A stretch of 6,702 bases of DNA from Candidatus Collierbacteria bacterium (GCA_903873735.1 CAIQPO010000086.1:1-6702); one strand, 5' to 3'. Shown: positions 1 to 5,943, counted from the first letter of the stretch. Numbers and translations: made by a program. The notes: generated from the letters alone by a model not told the origin.

Positions 1-140
1 ATACAATGGCTTCCTTAGTTACCACCGCTACTGGTGGAACTATTACCATTGTAGAAGACTCTACTGTTAATGGTGGTTTGACTACTTCGGTAGAAAACCC
101 ACTTGACGGTAATGTCTATTGCAGGAGTGGTCACCTTTAA
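1..140 (+). CDS. C-terminal end of an upstream protein, probably a pilin-like subunit (partial)
   Basis: The third reading frame is open from the left edge to a TAA at 138-140, giving about 45 residues rich in Thr, Val, Gly and Ser, the composition of a beta-rich pilin or surface domain. Near the end is the stretch NPLDGNVYC, with a Tyr-Cys pair of the kind often seen close to pilin C-termini. It sits immediately before a GspH-like gene, where a major pilin (GspG-like) is expected, so a pilin is the best guess. The last residues (RSGHL) are read in a region that also codes for the next gene in another frame. The natural C-terminus may therefore have been altered by a small deletion or misassembly (see findings). 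The family cannot be confirmed from this fragment. Confidence 0.45.
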   Translation, partial: TMASLVTTATGGTITIVEDSTVNGGLTTSVENPLDGNVYCRSGHL

Positions 141-549
141 TCAGATACAAGGTAATGAGGATGATACTAAATCAGTTTTGACGGAGCTAAGGAGAGTTTA
201 TTCACAAGCTACGGGGGTTTCTTACCCGAGAGGTGTAGTGTGCAATAACCTTTCTGGATATCAAGTGACAATTCCAGCATCATCCTCGACAAATAAGCAA
301 AGTAGTATTACGGTGACCGCACTGTGCTCCCCTGCCAGTGTCGTAGAAACAAGGACTGCGGTGCTTAAATCTTCGTATTTCAACAATAATAACACCGAGG
401 TTAACTTCATCATTAAAACGGGCTCTGGTCAGCTTCAGGCTGTTGCTCCAACTACCTTACCAATAAATTTAAACATTGTTTCGAATAATAGCGCTACTAC
501 TTTAAAAGTAGTGGAGGTGCGTGATTTTGGAGTTTTTAATATTCAATGA
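112..549 (+). CDS. GspH/FimU-like minor pilin lacking its prepilin N-terminus
   Basis: Probable minor (pseudo)pilin of the GspH/FimT class, a subunit of the pilus tip. The body has the layout of this class: the end of a hydrophobic helix (SIAGVVTF), then a charged helix with LTELRRVYSQA, then a Thr/Ser/Asn-rich beta domain ending in VVEVRDFGVFN. Two cysteines (about residues 44 and 72 from ATG 112) could form a disulfide. The leader and first part of the helix, normally G-FTLIE plus about 10 hydrophobic residues, are missing. The frame is closed by TAG at 91-93, leaving only TTG 103 or ATG 112 as starts. As read it would not be a prepilin peptidase substrate. It is therefore either a 5'-truncated pseudogene or a victim of a short deletion or assembly error. 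It overlaps the next gene by 4 nt (ATGA) and is first in an H-I-J-K series, which supports the identity. The start is uncertain. Confidence 0.6.
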   Translation: MSIAGVVTFNQIQGNEDDTKSVLTELRRVYSQATGVSYPRGVVCNNLSGYQVTIPASSSTNKQSSITVTALCSPASVVETRTAVLKSSYFNNNNTEVNFIIKTGSGQLQAVAPTTLPINLNIVSNNSATTLKVVEVRDFGVFNIQ

Positions 550-947
550 AAATACTGTCTAAGAAAAATAACGGACAGATGCTGGCTGAAGTGTTGGTGG
601 CAATTGGTGTGATTGTGTTGGTTTTGGTAGGGATGACTAGTCTCATGACAAGATCCACAAAGACAGTAAGAGAAACAAAGATGAGAGATGAAGCGAAGAG
701 GCTGATTGAGGGAAGATTGGCTTATTTGAGAATGGAAAGAGATAGAGACCAGGAAAATTACATTAATAATGTGGCTGTAAACAACATGAACTGTCCTTGG
801 ACTTTTACTTCTGATTATGGATCGTTTTCCTGCGCCCAGATGTTTTCAAACATCACAGGAGGTAAGAGGGCGACAGTGACAGCCTCTTGGAGTGAGGGTG
901 GAGAGGCTAGATCAATGTCTATGTCGGCAGATATTATGCAATACTAA
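546..947 (+). CDS. GspI/PilV-like minor prepilin
   Basis: Type IV pilin-like protein of 133 residues. The N-terminus has a short basic leader (MKILSKKNNG), a predicted prepilin peptidase cut after Gly10, and the mature start QMLAEVLVAI, with Glu at +5 as required for pilin docking. Residues 16-33 form the hydrophobic helix. A strongly charged amphipathic stretch follows (about 36-70, many Lys, Arg and Glu), then a small globular domain with Cys83 and Cys96. Gln at +1 instead of Phe/Met differs from the textbook GFTLIE, but AEVLVAIGV resembles GspI/PilV proteins. It starts in a 4-nt ATGA overlap with the preceding gene, with no Shine-Dalgarno, so translational coupling is likely. Its place between H-like and J-like genes matches the gspHIJK/fimU-pilVWX order. 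The pilin class is secure; the exact I/V assignment is inferred. Confidence 0.82.
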   Translation: MKILSKKNNGQMLAEVLVAIGVIVLVLVGMTSLMTRSTKTVRETKMRDEAKRLIEGRLAYLRMERDRDQENYINNVAVNNMNCPWTFTSDYGSFSCAQMFSNITGGKRATVTASWSEGGEARSMSMSADIMQY

Positions 948-951
948 AGTT

Positions 952-1452
952 ATGAAAAATGGCTTTACCCTTCTAGAGATGATGGTGGCAATTTCCATTA
1001 TGGCAATTTTGATTAGTGGTGGAACCTTGATTTTATTTAAAACGCTAGGGTCTAGAGGTTATAATCAGGCGGATTTAAATATCAACACAGCCGGTTCGCA
1101 GATTATGGAGTCAATTGAGCAGAGTATAAAATATTCAAATGCTGAAGCGGTTGGGGCAAATGATAGAGAAGATTGCGCAGCAGCTGGTGTGTCTGGAGTT
1201 ACAGCCTCAACCCTTTCTGTCAGCGATTCATGGGGTACAAGCGTGTATTCATTAGTGGGAACTTCGATTGCTTCAAACTCCGCTACTATCTCAAGTAGCG
1301 AGGTGGAGGTTACTAATCTAGAGTTTGTGTGGACTTGTGTTTCTGGAGCTGGAGATAAAGTGAAGATTAGTTTTAGGTTAAATGATACTTCTGCTACTAC
1401 CTTGGCAAGGGATTTTTTAAGAGAGATCAATATGTATAATAGTGGTATATAG
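952..1452 (+). CDS. GspJ/PilW-like minor prepilin
   Basis: Minor prepilin of 166 residues. I chose ATG 952 rather than the further upstream in-frame GTG (892), because 952 puts a canonical leader at the N-terminus: MKNG, then FTLLEMMVAISIMAILISGG, with cleavage after Gly4 and Glu at mature position +5. The upstream extension would bury this motif and overlap the previous gene by 56 nt. Residues 5-30 are the hydrophobic helix. The rest is a Ser/Thr/Val-rich beta domain with Cys75 and Cys129, and the stretch EVEVTNLEFVWTC is typical of GspJ/PilW-like proteins. It starts 4 nt after the preceding stop without a Shine-Dalgarno and is followed 2 nt later by the K-like gene. By analogy it joins the I- and K-like subunits in the tip complex. 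The J/W assignment is by order and length. Confidence 0.82.
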   Translation: MKNGFTLLEMMVAISIMAILISGGTLILFKTLGSRGYNQADLNINTAGSQIMESIEQSIKYSNAEAVGANDREDCAAAGVSGVTASTLSVSDSWGTSVYSLVGTSIASNSATISSSEVEVTNLEFVWTCVSGAGDKVKISFRLNDTSATTLARDFLREINMYNSGI

Positions 1453-1454
1453 GT

Positions 1455-2225
1455 ATGAATAAAAGAAATCTTGAGTCTGGACAAATTGCATTGGTGTTGG
1501 TTTTGGTTATGACTGTGGTTGGGGCGGCGGCAATATCACTTGCCGGTAGGGCTACGATTGAAACAAGAGTTCAAGAGATTAATGTTGATAGCAGCCAAGC
1601 TATGCTTGCGGCTGAGTCTGGACTTGAAGCTGCTTTAAGGAATGCTCCAACTGATGCGGTAGTTACAGGATCTCTGGACGCAAATACTTCCTATCGCGTT
1701 GAGGACTCTGCGGTTGGATCGGATTACGTGACCTTAAGTAACCTAAAAAATGTGGAAACAGTTGAAATAAATTTAGTAGGTGGAACTGGTACTGGCATTG
1801 ATTTGTTTTGGGAATCTGATCCTGCTGGTATAGCCAGAGGACTTTATGTTCAAGTGTTTTCGGCTGCAGGAGTAATTGATTATTCTATTGCACCAGCTGG
1901 TTTTGGCACTGGTTTTGATAGTTCTGGAATAATCCTAAATCAGACACTCGGTACCACCAACTTTGACTACAGAAGAACAGTACCTTTTACAGCAGGTGCA
2001 TCCACGATTATGAAGGTAACAGTGCTTGGAGGAGAGTCTACCTTGGGGTACAGATCAAATGGTGGAACTCTAGCAAACCAATTGAGGAGAAAGACTTCTG
2101 TTGGAACTGTAGTTAGGGGTACTGATACGGTGAAACAGGGTTTTGAATACCAAGAGTCTATAACAGACGAGGTGCCAAATGTCTTTAACTACACACTTTT
2201 CTCTAGCGGATCAATTGTACAGTAA
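1455..2225 (+). CDS. GspK/PilX-like minor pilin, probable tip subunit
   Basis: Pilin-like protein of 256 residues, the largest of the four. The leader MNKRNLESG is followed by a hydrophobic segment (residues 10-30, QIALVLVLVMTVVG and onward), predicted to be cut after Gly9. The mature +5 position is Val, not Glu. Lack of Glu5 is a known mark of GspK, which caps the pseudopilus. Residues 46-61 (DSSQAMLAAESGLEAAL) match the conserved helix of PilX/GspK N-terminal domains, where an AAE-SG-E pattern follows the membrane helix. The remainder is a Gly/Thr-rich extracellular domain without any cysteine, unlike the H-, I- and J-like neighbours. It begins 2 nt after the previous stop and is last of the pilin block, 34 nt before pilM. 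Class is well supported; role at the tip is inferred from the family. Confidence 0.8.
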   Translation: MNKRNLESGQIALVLVLVMTVVGAAAISLAGRATIETRVQEINVDSSQAMLAAESGLEAALRNAPTDAVVTGSLDANTSYRVEDSAVGSDYVTLSNLKNVETVEINLVGGTGTGIDLFWESDPAGIARGLYVQVFSAAGVIDYSIAPAGFGTGFDSSGIILNQTLGTTNFDYRRTVPFTAGASTIMKVTVLGGESTLGYRSNGGTLANQLRRKTSVGTVVRGTDTVKQGFEYQESITDEVPNVFNYTLFSSGSIVQ

Positions 2226-2245
2226 TACCCAATTTGTTTTCTGGT

Positions 2246-2254
2246 TGCTATAAT
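2246..2254 (+). promoter_or_regulatory. Extended -10 promoter for pilM, predicted leaderless transcript
   Basis: The sequence TGCTATAAT is a perfect extended -10 element (TGn plus TATAAT) in the 34-nt gap before pilM. Only 5 nt (GAATT) separate it from the ATG at 2260, so the expected start of transcription, about 7 nt past the box, falls on the ATG itself. No convincing -35 hexamer lies 16-18 nt upstream, which is usual for extended -10 promoters. No Shine-Dalgarno is present. This would give pilM-N-O its own leaderless mRNA in addition to readthrough from the pilin genes. Confidence 0.6.
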
Positions 2255-2259
2255 GAATT

Positions 2260-3264
2260 ATGCCTGCATATTTTGGTTTAGATATTGGTACGTCTAGTAT
2301 TAAACTTGCGCATATAGATGGTACTAAGGTGGTTTGTTTGGGAATTGCAAATAATTCTCAAGGGAAAGCCTTGGCCGATATGGCAAATTCGGAGAAAATT
2401 TCATTAGTTGAGTCTCTGAAAATTATGATGAAAGAGACTGGTTTGAAATCAAGACAAGTGGTCGCTTCCATCCCAGAGTCAGCTGTTTACTCAAGGGTGA
2501 TGAAATTTCCATTTATGTCTACTCCGGAATTAGCGACTGCCATAAAATGGGAGTTGGATCAAACTGTCCCCTTTCCTCCAAACGAGATTGAAGTTTCTTG
2601 GGTGGTAATCGAAAAACCGCAAAGAGCTACTGGAGAGGAAAAAATTGGAGTATATGTGGTAGCTACCCCATCTAAGGTATCTGACGCTTACACAAGTGTT
2701 CTTGAGCTGGCTGGCTTGGAGCCTGTGAGATTGGAAAATGAGATTCCAGCTCTATCTAGAGCCTTTTCTGCTGGAGCTTCTGACACAGCTCCTGTGTTAG
2801 TGATGAATATGGGTGCGTCTGGTACTAATATGATTGTGGCAGGTAAAGAGAAACTTTTTTCAAACTATTATATGCCGATTGGTGGCAATGCACTGACAAG
2901 GTTTGTAGCTGACGCCTTTTCGTTGCCAATAACACAAGCTGAGAGCTATAAGAGAACTTACGGCATGGCAAAAGACCAGCTTGAAGGGAAGATGTTTACA
3001 GTTTTAAAGCCAATTATTGATAATGTATTAGGTGAGGCTAAGAAGATGATGATTGCTTATCAGAATGACTACAAGGGCACTGCGGTTGCAAGAATCATAC
3101 TGTCTGGTGGAGGGTCGTATTTAAATGGAATAATCCCTTATATGAGTGAGTTTTTCCCCAACACTGAGGTAGTTATTGGTGACGCATTTTCGGGGCTGTC
3201 GGTCCAGGAAAAATTCAAAGGATTGGGTCCGGTATTTGATGTAGCCTGTGGTTTGTCAGCTTAA
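2260..3264 (+). CDS. pilM: PilM, actin-like ATPase-fold protein of type IV pilus assembly
   Basis: Cytoplasmic platform protein of 334 residues with an actin/FtsA fold, which binds the N-terminal tail of PilN and links the assembly ATPase to the membrane complex. The phosphate-1 loop GLDIGTSSIKL is at residues 6-16. A PilM-typical stretch follows: VVASIPESAVYSRVMKFP (67-84), then AIKWELDQTVPFPPNEI (94-110). The phosphate-2 region is at about 179-193 (VLVMNMGASGTN), where Asn183 replaces the usual Asp of a D-x-G motif. The adenosine motif is at 279-291 (IILSGGGSYLNGI). Length is normal for the family. The start is ATG 2260, directly at the predicted transcription start of an extended -10 promoter. 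pilN follows after 5 nt. The identification is firm; whether it hydrolyses ATP is open given the Asn substitution. Confidence 0.93.
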   Translation: MPAYFGLDIGTSSIKLAHIDGTKVVCLGIANNSQGKALADMANSEKISLVESLKIMMKETGLKSRQVVASIPESAVYSRVMKFPFMSTPELATAIKWELDQTVPFPPNEIEVSWVVIEKPQRATGEEKIGVYVVATPSKVSDAYTSVLELAGLEPVRLENEIPALSRAFSAGASDTAPVLVMNMGASGTNMIVAGKEKLFSNYYMPIGGNALTRFVADAFSLPITQAESYKRTYGMAKDQLEGKMFTVLKPIIDNVLGEAKKMMIAYQNDYKGTAVARIILSGGGSYLNGIIPYMSEFFPNTEVVIGDAFSGLSVQEKFKGLGPVFDVACGLSA

Positions 3265-3269
3265 TTAAT

Positions 3270-3827
3270 ATGGTTAAAGTAAACTTACTTAGTAAAAAGA
3301 GGCAAAGTAAGAAAAATAAGAGCATTGTTGTTTATGCTGGTTTGGGTGCTTTTGGATTGTTCGCTTTATATTTTGTAGTTCAGCTATCCATTGTGGTGTT
3401 TGGATTAATTTCAGTTAATCAAAAAATTTCGAAAGCCAAAAAAGATACTGAATCTGTTTCGGCACAGATTCTTAAAGATAACGACAATTTAAATAGATTT
3501 ATTTTGTCCAAATTTATTTTGTCGGAAGTTTTGAAGCAGAGGGCGAAGCAATTTGACTATATAACCTATCTATCAAAAATTTCAGCTATGGTTCCAATCG
3601 GATCAGAGTTGTCGGGTATAGATTTCCAGACTAAAGGCTTTGCTATGGTGAAAATTTTATCTGAGGACTCTAATTCATACAAAACGATGGAAGCAGCTTT
3701 TAAGAATATGGACTTATCCGATAAGTTTTTTACTGGTTCAATCATCAAACAGGTTTCTAGGATGGATAATGGAAATATTATGACTGATCTAATTATTGGT
3801 TTGGGAAAACAAGATGCCGGAAAGTAA
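3270..3827 (+). CDS. pilN: PilN-like type IV pilus inner-membrane protein
   Basis: Bitopic membrane protein of 185 residues. The N-terminus MVKVNLLSKK carries the short NLL motif by which PilN binds the PilM groove (xINLLP in most homologues; here VNLLS). A basic stretch (residues 9-17) is followed by one membrane segment (about 19-48), then a coiled-coil-like region (50-95) and a small alpha/beta domain (about 96-180), which pairs with PilO in known systems. It starts 5 nt after pilM and its 3' end overlaps pilO by 14 nt. An in-frame 15-nt duplication encodes the repeated FILSK/FILSE in the helical linker. Sequence similarity to textbook PilN is modest beyond the N-terminal motif and topology; gene order makes the assignment convincing. 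Confidence 0.85.
   Translation: MVKVNLLSKKRQSKKNKSIVVYAGLGAFGLFALYFVVQLSIVVFGLISVNQKISKAKKDTESVSAQILKDNDNLNRFILSKFILSEVLKQRAKQFDYITYLSKISAMVPIGSELSGIDFQTKGFAMVKILSEDSNSYKTMEAAFKNMDLSDKFFTGSIIKQVSRMDNGNIMTDLIIGLGKQDAGK
3497..3523 (+). repeat. In-frame 15-nt tandem duplication inside pilN
   Basis: The 12-mer ATTTATTTTGTC occurs at 3497-3508 and again at 3512-3523, a period of exactly 15 nt (five codons). It yields the consecutive residues RFILS and KFILS in the helical stretch after the membrane segment. The perfect match over 12 nt and the preserved frame suggest a fairly recent small duplication; chance in AT-rich DNA is not excluded. Confidence 0.6.
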
Positions 3828-4632
3828 AATTACTGGATATAAGAAGGTATTTGGTTTCGTCTTACCAGAGTGGGTAGATGAAAAAAGCTTGAACATGGCT
3901 ATTGGCTATGTCTTGGTGTCTATGGTGATGATGTTTGTATTGGTATTACTCGTGAACCCAAATAAGGAAACTGTAAATAAGCTTCAAGCCCAGTACAAGA
4001 CAGATAGCCAGCGACTGACTGCCTTGACAGAATCAAAGAGGAATATGGATAAGCTTCTCCAAGATGTAACGAAGACCGAACAGGATGCCATTTTCAAGGC
4101 CATGCCGATAAATTATTCTCCTGAAGAAGCGATTTACTCAATAAGATTGGTAGCAAATGAGTCTCAAGTTTCGATTAAAGAATACACCTTACCCAGAGGT
4201 ACACTTTTTGAAGAAGGTAAGCTTCAGTTTGGCGGCAGTGGTTCAAAAGATAAAACAAACTCAGTCATTTTTAACAACTTTATTCTAACTGTCTCTATAG
4301 ATGGAAATATCGAAAATATCTTGAAGTTTGTTCGGGCAATTCAGAAAACATTACCAGTAGCATTTGTATCTGACCTTGGAATTCAGGAGGCTGTTAAGAT
4401 GGCTGAATCCACAAAGTCTCGATCAGTTACTTTGAAGCTTTCAATTGTGTATTACCAGCCAGTGGTGAAAAGTTTTAATTTGGCAGGATTGCAAACATTT
4501 TCATCAGCTGAAACTACCTTAATGAAGGAACTGGCGACATATAATACTCAGTCATCAACTGGGTATGTGCCTTCAGCATCTATTTCTGGAGAGTTGTCTG
4601 GAGATTCCAGTAGAGATTTGTTTGGAGAGTAA
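3814..4632 (+). CDS. pilO: PilO-like type IV pilus inner-membrane protein
   Basis: Bitopic membrane protein of 272 residues that would form the PilN-PilO heterodimer of the alignment subcomplex. I chose ATG 3814; the only alternative is a TTG at 3796, which would add six residues (MVWENK) and deepen the overlap with pilN. A cytoplasmic tail (1-26) precedes one membrane helix (27-48). A coiled-coil region follows (about 50-92), then the segment AIFKAMPINYSPEEAIYSI (92-110), which resembles the PilO domain opening where a Pro-containing loop leads into a helix. The beta strands and helix of the domain follow (112-215). The C-terminal 50 residues are Ser/Thr-rich and probably disordered. No pilP or pilQ follows, as expected for a cell without an outer membrane. 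It ends 15 nt before the terminator hairpin. PilO is assigned by topology, domain look and order. Confidence 0.82.
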   Translation: MPESKITGYKKVFGFVLPEWVDEKSLNMAIGYVLVSMVMMFVLVLLVNPNKETVNKLQAQYKTDSQRLTALTESKRNMDKLLQDVTKTEQDAIFKAMPINYSPEEAIYSIRLVANESQVSIKEYTLPRGTLFEEGKLQFGGSGSKDKTNSVIFNNFILTVSIDGNIENILKFVRAIQKTLPVAFVSDLGIQEAVKMAESTKSRSVTLKLSIVYYQPVVKSFNLAGLQTFSSAETTLMKELATYNTQSSTGYVPSASISGELSGDSSRDLFGE

Positions 4633-4641
4633 ATTGATAAC

Positions 4642-4669
4642 AAAAAACCCGGTTACCCGGGTCTTTTGA
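4642..4669. terminator. Bidirectional intrinsic terminator between convergent operons
   Basis: A 6-bp GC-rich stem (ACCCGG at 4647-4652, CCGGGT at 4657-4662) closes a 4-nt loop TTAC. On the minus strand the stem is followed at once by a run of six T (the A-run 4642-4647), a strong terminator for the khpA side. On the plus strand it is followed by CTTTTGATTTTC, a weaker tract for the pilus operon. It fills the 48-nt gap between two convergent stop codons, so a shared terminator is the natural reading. Confidence 0.85.
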
Positions 4670-4680
4670 TTTTCTAATTT

Positions 4681-5022
4681 TTATTCCTTAGTTTCTTCTG
4701 CGACTTCTTTAACGTCTTCTTTTGTCTCTTCTTTCTTTTCTTCAACCTCTTCAACTTCTTCTGCTGACTCTTCGTATACTTTACCATCCTCTTTAAGGTC
4801 TACGATGGCTCTAGTGCCCTTCTGGATTGCGGCAATTCTAACGATTTGTCTGATGGCTTTGATGACCTTTCCCTGCTTGCCAATGACTCTGCCGACGTCT
4901 TCTGGGTTGACTTCAATAAGGTATTTGGTAAGAGTATTGTCTTCAGCTACTTCTTCGGTGACTGAAACACTTTCTGGGTGATTGACGATATTACTAACGA
5001 TGTATTCGATGAGTTGTTTCAT
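4681..5022 (-). CDS. khpA: KhpA-type KH-domain RNA-binding protein with acidic tail
   Basis: Small RNA-binding protein of 113 residues. Residues 1-80 form the single KH domain of the KhpA (YlqC) family: MKQLIEYIVSNIVNHPESV at the start, then the GxxG loop GKQG at 48-51 within GRVIGKQGKVIKAIR (44-58), and AIVDLKEDG (72-80) as the last strand. KhpA proteins are usually about 75-85 residues; this one has a 31-residue C-terminal tail (83-113) made mainly of Glu and Lys, with 16 acidic residues, likely disordered. The gene starts in a 4-nt ATGA overlap with rpsP, matching the rpsP-khpA neighbourhood known from Firmicutes, where rimM and trmD follow. Here the operon ends at a terminator instead. 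KhpA is known to pair with KhpB in some bacteria; no khpB is visible here. Confidence 0.92.
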   Translation of the reverse strand: MKQLIEYIVSNIVNHPESVSVTEEVAEDNTLTKYLIEVNPEDVGRVIGKQGKVIKAIRQIVRIAAIQKGTRAIVDLKEDGKVYEESAEEVEEVEEKKEETKEDVKEVAEETKE

Positions 5023-5252
5023 TGTTGTTTTTCAACTAACTTTCTAATAGTATCTGTGGGTTGTGCTCCCTTTTTTACCCATAATTGATAATTTTCCATA
5101 TTTATGGAAATTTTATTTTCTTTTAAATGGGGGTTGTAGGTACCAAGTGTTTCTACCACTGTACCTGATAGTTTTGATTTATCTTCGGCAATCACGACAC
5201 GATAATATCTTTGATGTCTTTTGCCTGTAGGTTGAAGTTTGATCTTTAGCAT
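5019..5252 (-). CDS. rpsP: 30S ribosomal protein S16
   Basis: Ribosomal protein S16 of the small subunit body, 77 residues, a normal length. The N-terminus MLKIKLQPTGKRHQRYYRVV, then TVVETLGTYNP (31-41) and the WVKKGAQPTDTIRKL stretch (58-72) are diagnostic of the family. The ATG at 5252-5250 lies 6 nt downstream of a perfect extended -10 box, so it is probably translated from a leaderless mRNA as well as from rnc readthrough. The gene is 7 nt downstream of rnc and overlaps khpA by 4 nt (ATGA), which suggests coupled translation of the KH protein. No Shine-Dalgarno is visible. There is nothing unusual in the protein itself. Confidence 0.97.
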   Translation of the reverse strand: MLKIKLQPTGKRHQRYYRVVIAEDKSKLSGTVVETLGTYNPHLKENKISINMENYQLWVKKGAQPTDTIRKLVEKQQ

Positions 5253-5258
5253 ATGCGT

Positions 5259-5267
5259 ATTATATCA
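5259..5267 (-). promoter_or_regulatory. Extended -10 promoter for rpsP overlapping the rnc stop codon
   Basis: On the minus strand TGATATAAT (5267 to 5259) is a perfect extended -10 element. The TAA stop of rnc (5262-5260) lies within the hexamer. Six nucleotides (ACGCAT) separate it from the rpsP ATG, so the predicted transcription start falls on or next to that ATG, giving a leaderless rpsP-khpA mRNA. No good -35 element is found at 17-18 nt spacing. The architecture copies that of the pilM promoter in this window. Confidence 0.62.
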
Positions 5268-5943
5268 GTTCGAGTGCTTTTTGGGCAGCTTTTTGCTCGG
5301 CGTCTTGTTTGTTTTTGCCAATACCTGTTGCAATGGGCTTGTTGTCAATTGATACTTGAGCTTCAAAAGTTTTGTCGTGATCTGGTCCGATTTCGCTAAC
5401 GATGGTATATATTGGGGTCGGCATGCCTTTCGACTGAATAAGCTCCTGAAGAGTGGATTTTGAGTCTTTAAGTCTATTTTCGCTGACAGCACTGTCGGCT
5501 AAGGGGATAATGTATTTGTTAAAGAAGTTTTGAGTAGGCGCCAGTCCCCCATCAGAATAAATGGCACCAATCAGACTTTCAATAATATCTTCAAGAGTTG
5601 ATGGGTTTTGTCTGCCACCTGTAGCCTCCTCACCTTTACTTAATTGGATAAATGAGCCCAGGTTGAGTGTTTGGGCCAATTTTGAAAGGGACTCGGTTCT
5701 GACTGTGGCTGATCTGGCAGCAGTAAGAAAACCTTCCTGTTTGTCTTGGTGTGTATTGAACAAATATTCCGAAATAAGCATTTCAAGAATAGCGTCACCT
5801 AGAAACTCTAAACGTTCGTATGTTTGATTGACTCCAGGCTCGTTGAGTTTGGATCTATGCGTAAGAGCGATTTCCAAGATTTGTGGGTTTTGGAAATGGT
5901 ACTCTAAGATTTGTTCAAGGGAAGATATTTCTTCTTGGGTCAT
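5260..5943 (-). CDS. rnc: Ribonuclease III
   Basis: Double-strand-specific endoribonuclease for rRNA precursor processing and mRNA turnover, 227 residues, the usual bacterial length. The nuclease domain (about 1-150) has the signature ERLEFLGDAIL (43-53) with metal-binding Glu43, Glu46 and Asp50. The second catalytic cluster, EDIIESLIGAIYSDGG (118-133), holds Asp119 and Glu122, equivalent to E. coli Asp114 and Glu117. All catalytic residues are present. The dsRNA-binding domain spans about 160-227: DSKSTLQELIQSKG, then the final helix GKNKQDAEQKAAQKALELI. ATG 5943-5941 overlaps the nusB stop by 4 nt (ATGA), a sign of translational coupling. Its stop codon is part of the rpsP promoter. The rnc-nusB-rpmF grouping fits a translation and RNA-maturation operon. 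Confidence 0.97.
   Translation of the reverse strand: MTQEEISSLEQILEYHFQNPQILEIALTHRSKLNEPGVNQTYERLEFLGDAILEMLISEYLFNTHQDKQEGFLTAARSATVRTESLSKLAQTLNLGSFIQLSKGEEATGGRQNPSTLEDIIESLIGAIYSDGGLAPTQNFFNKYIIPLADSAVSENRLKDSKSTLQELIQSKGMPTPIYTIVSEIGPDHDKTFEAQVSIDNKPIATGIGKNKQDAEQKAAQKALELI

Noticed and set aside
1..140. Programmed ribosomal frameshift joining the upstream frame to the H-like pilin
   Set aside because: No slippery heptamer or stimulatory structure is evident, and a fusion would put a pilin helix inside a beta domain; a deletion or misassembly explains it better.
892..951. Upstream extension of the J-like pilin from a GTG at 892
   Set aside because: It would place 20 residues, including three cysteines, ahead of the prepilin leader and overlap the I-like gene by 56 nt; ATG 952 gives a canonical MKNG leader.
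1435..1440. TATAAT before the K-like pilin gene
   Set aside because: It is formed by the codons for Met-Tyr-Asn at the end of the J-like gene, lacks a correctly spaced TG element and a -35, and the gene is tightly packed in the operon; probably chance.
1065..1484. Minus-strand open frame of about 139 codons inside the J-like pilin gene
   Set aside because: It lies fully antisense to a well-supported prepilin gene, its product resembles no family I know, and the opposite strand has the prepilin leader; a shadow frame.
5561..5827. Plus-strand open frame antisense to rnc
   Set aside because: It covers the catalytic core of RNase III in antisense; the rnc reading has all active-site residues.
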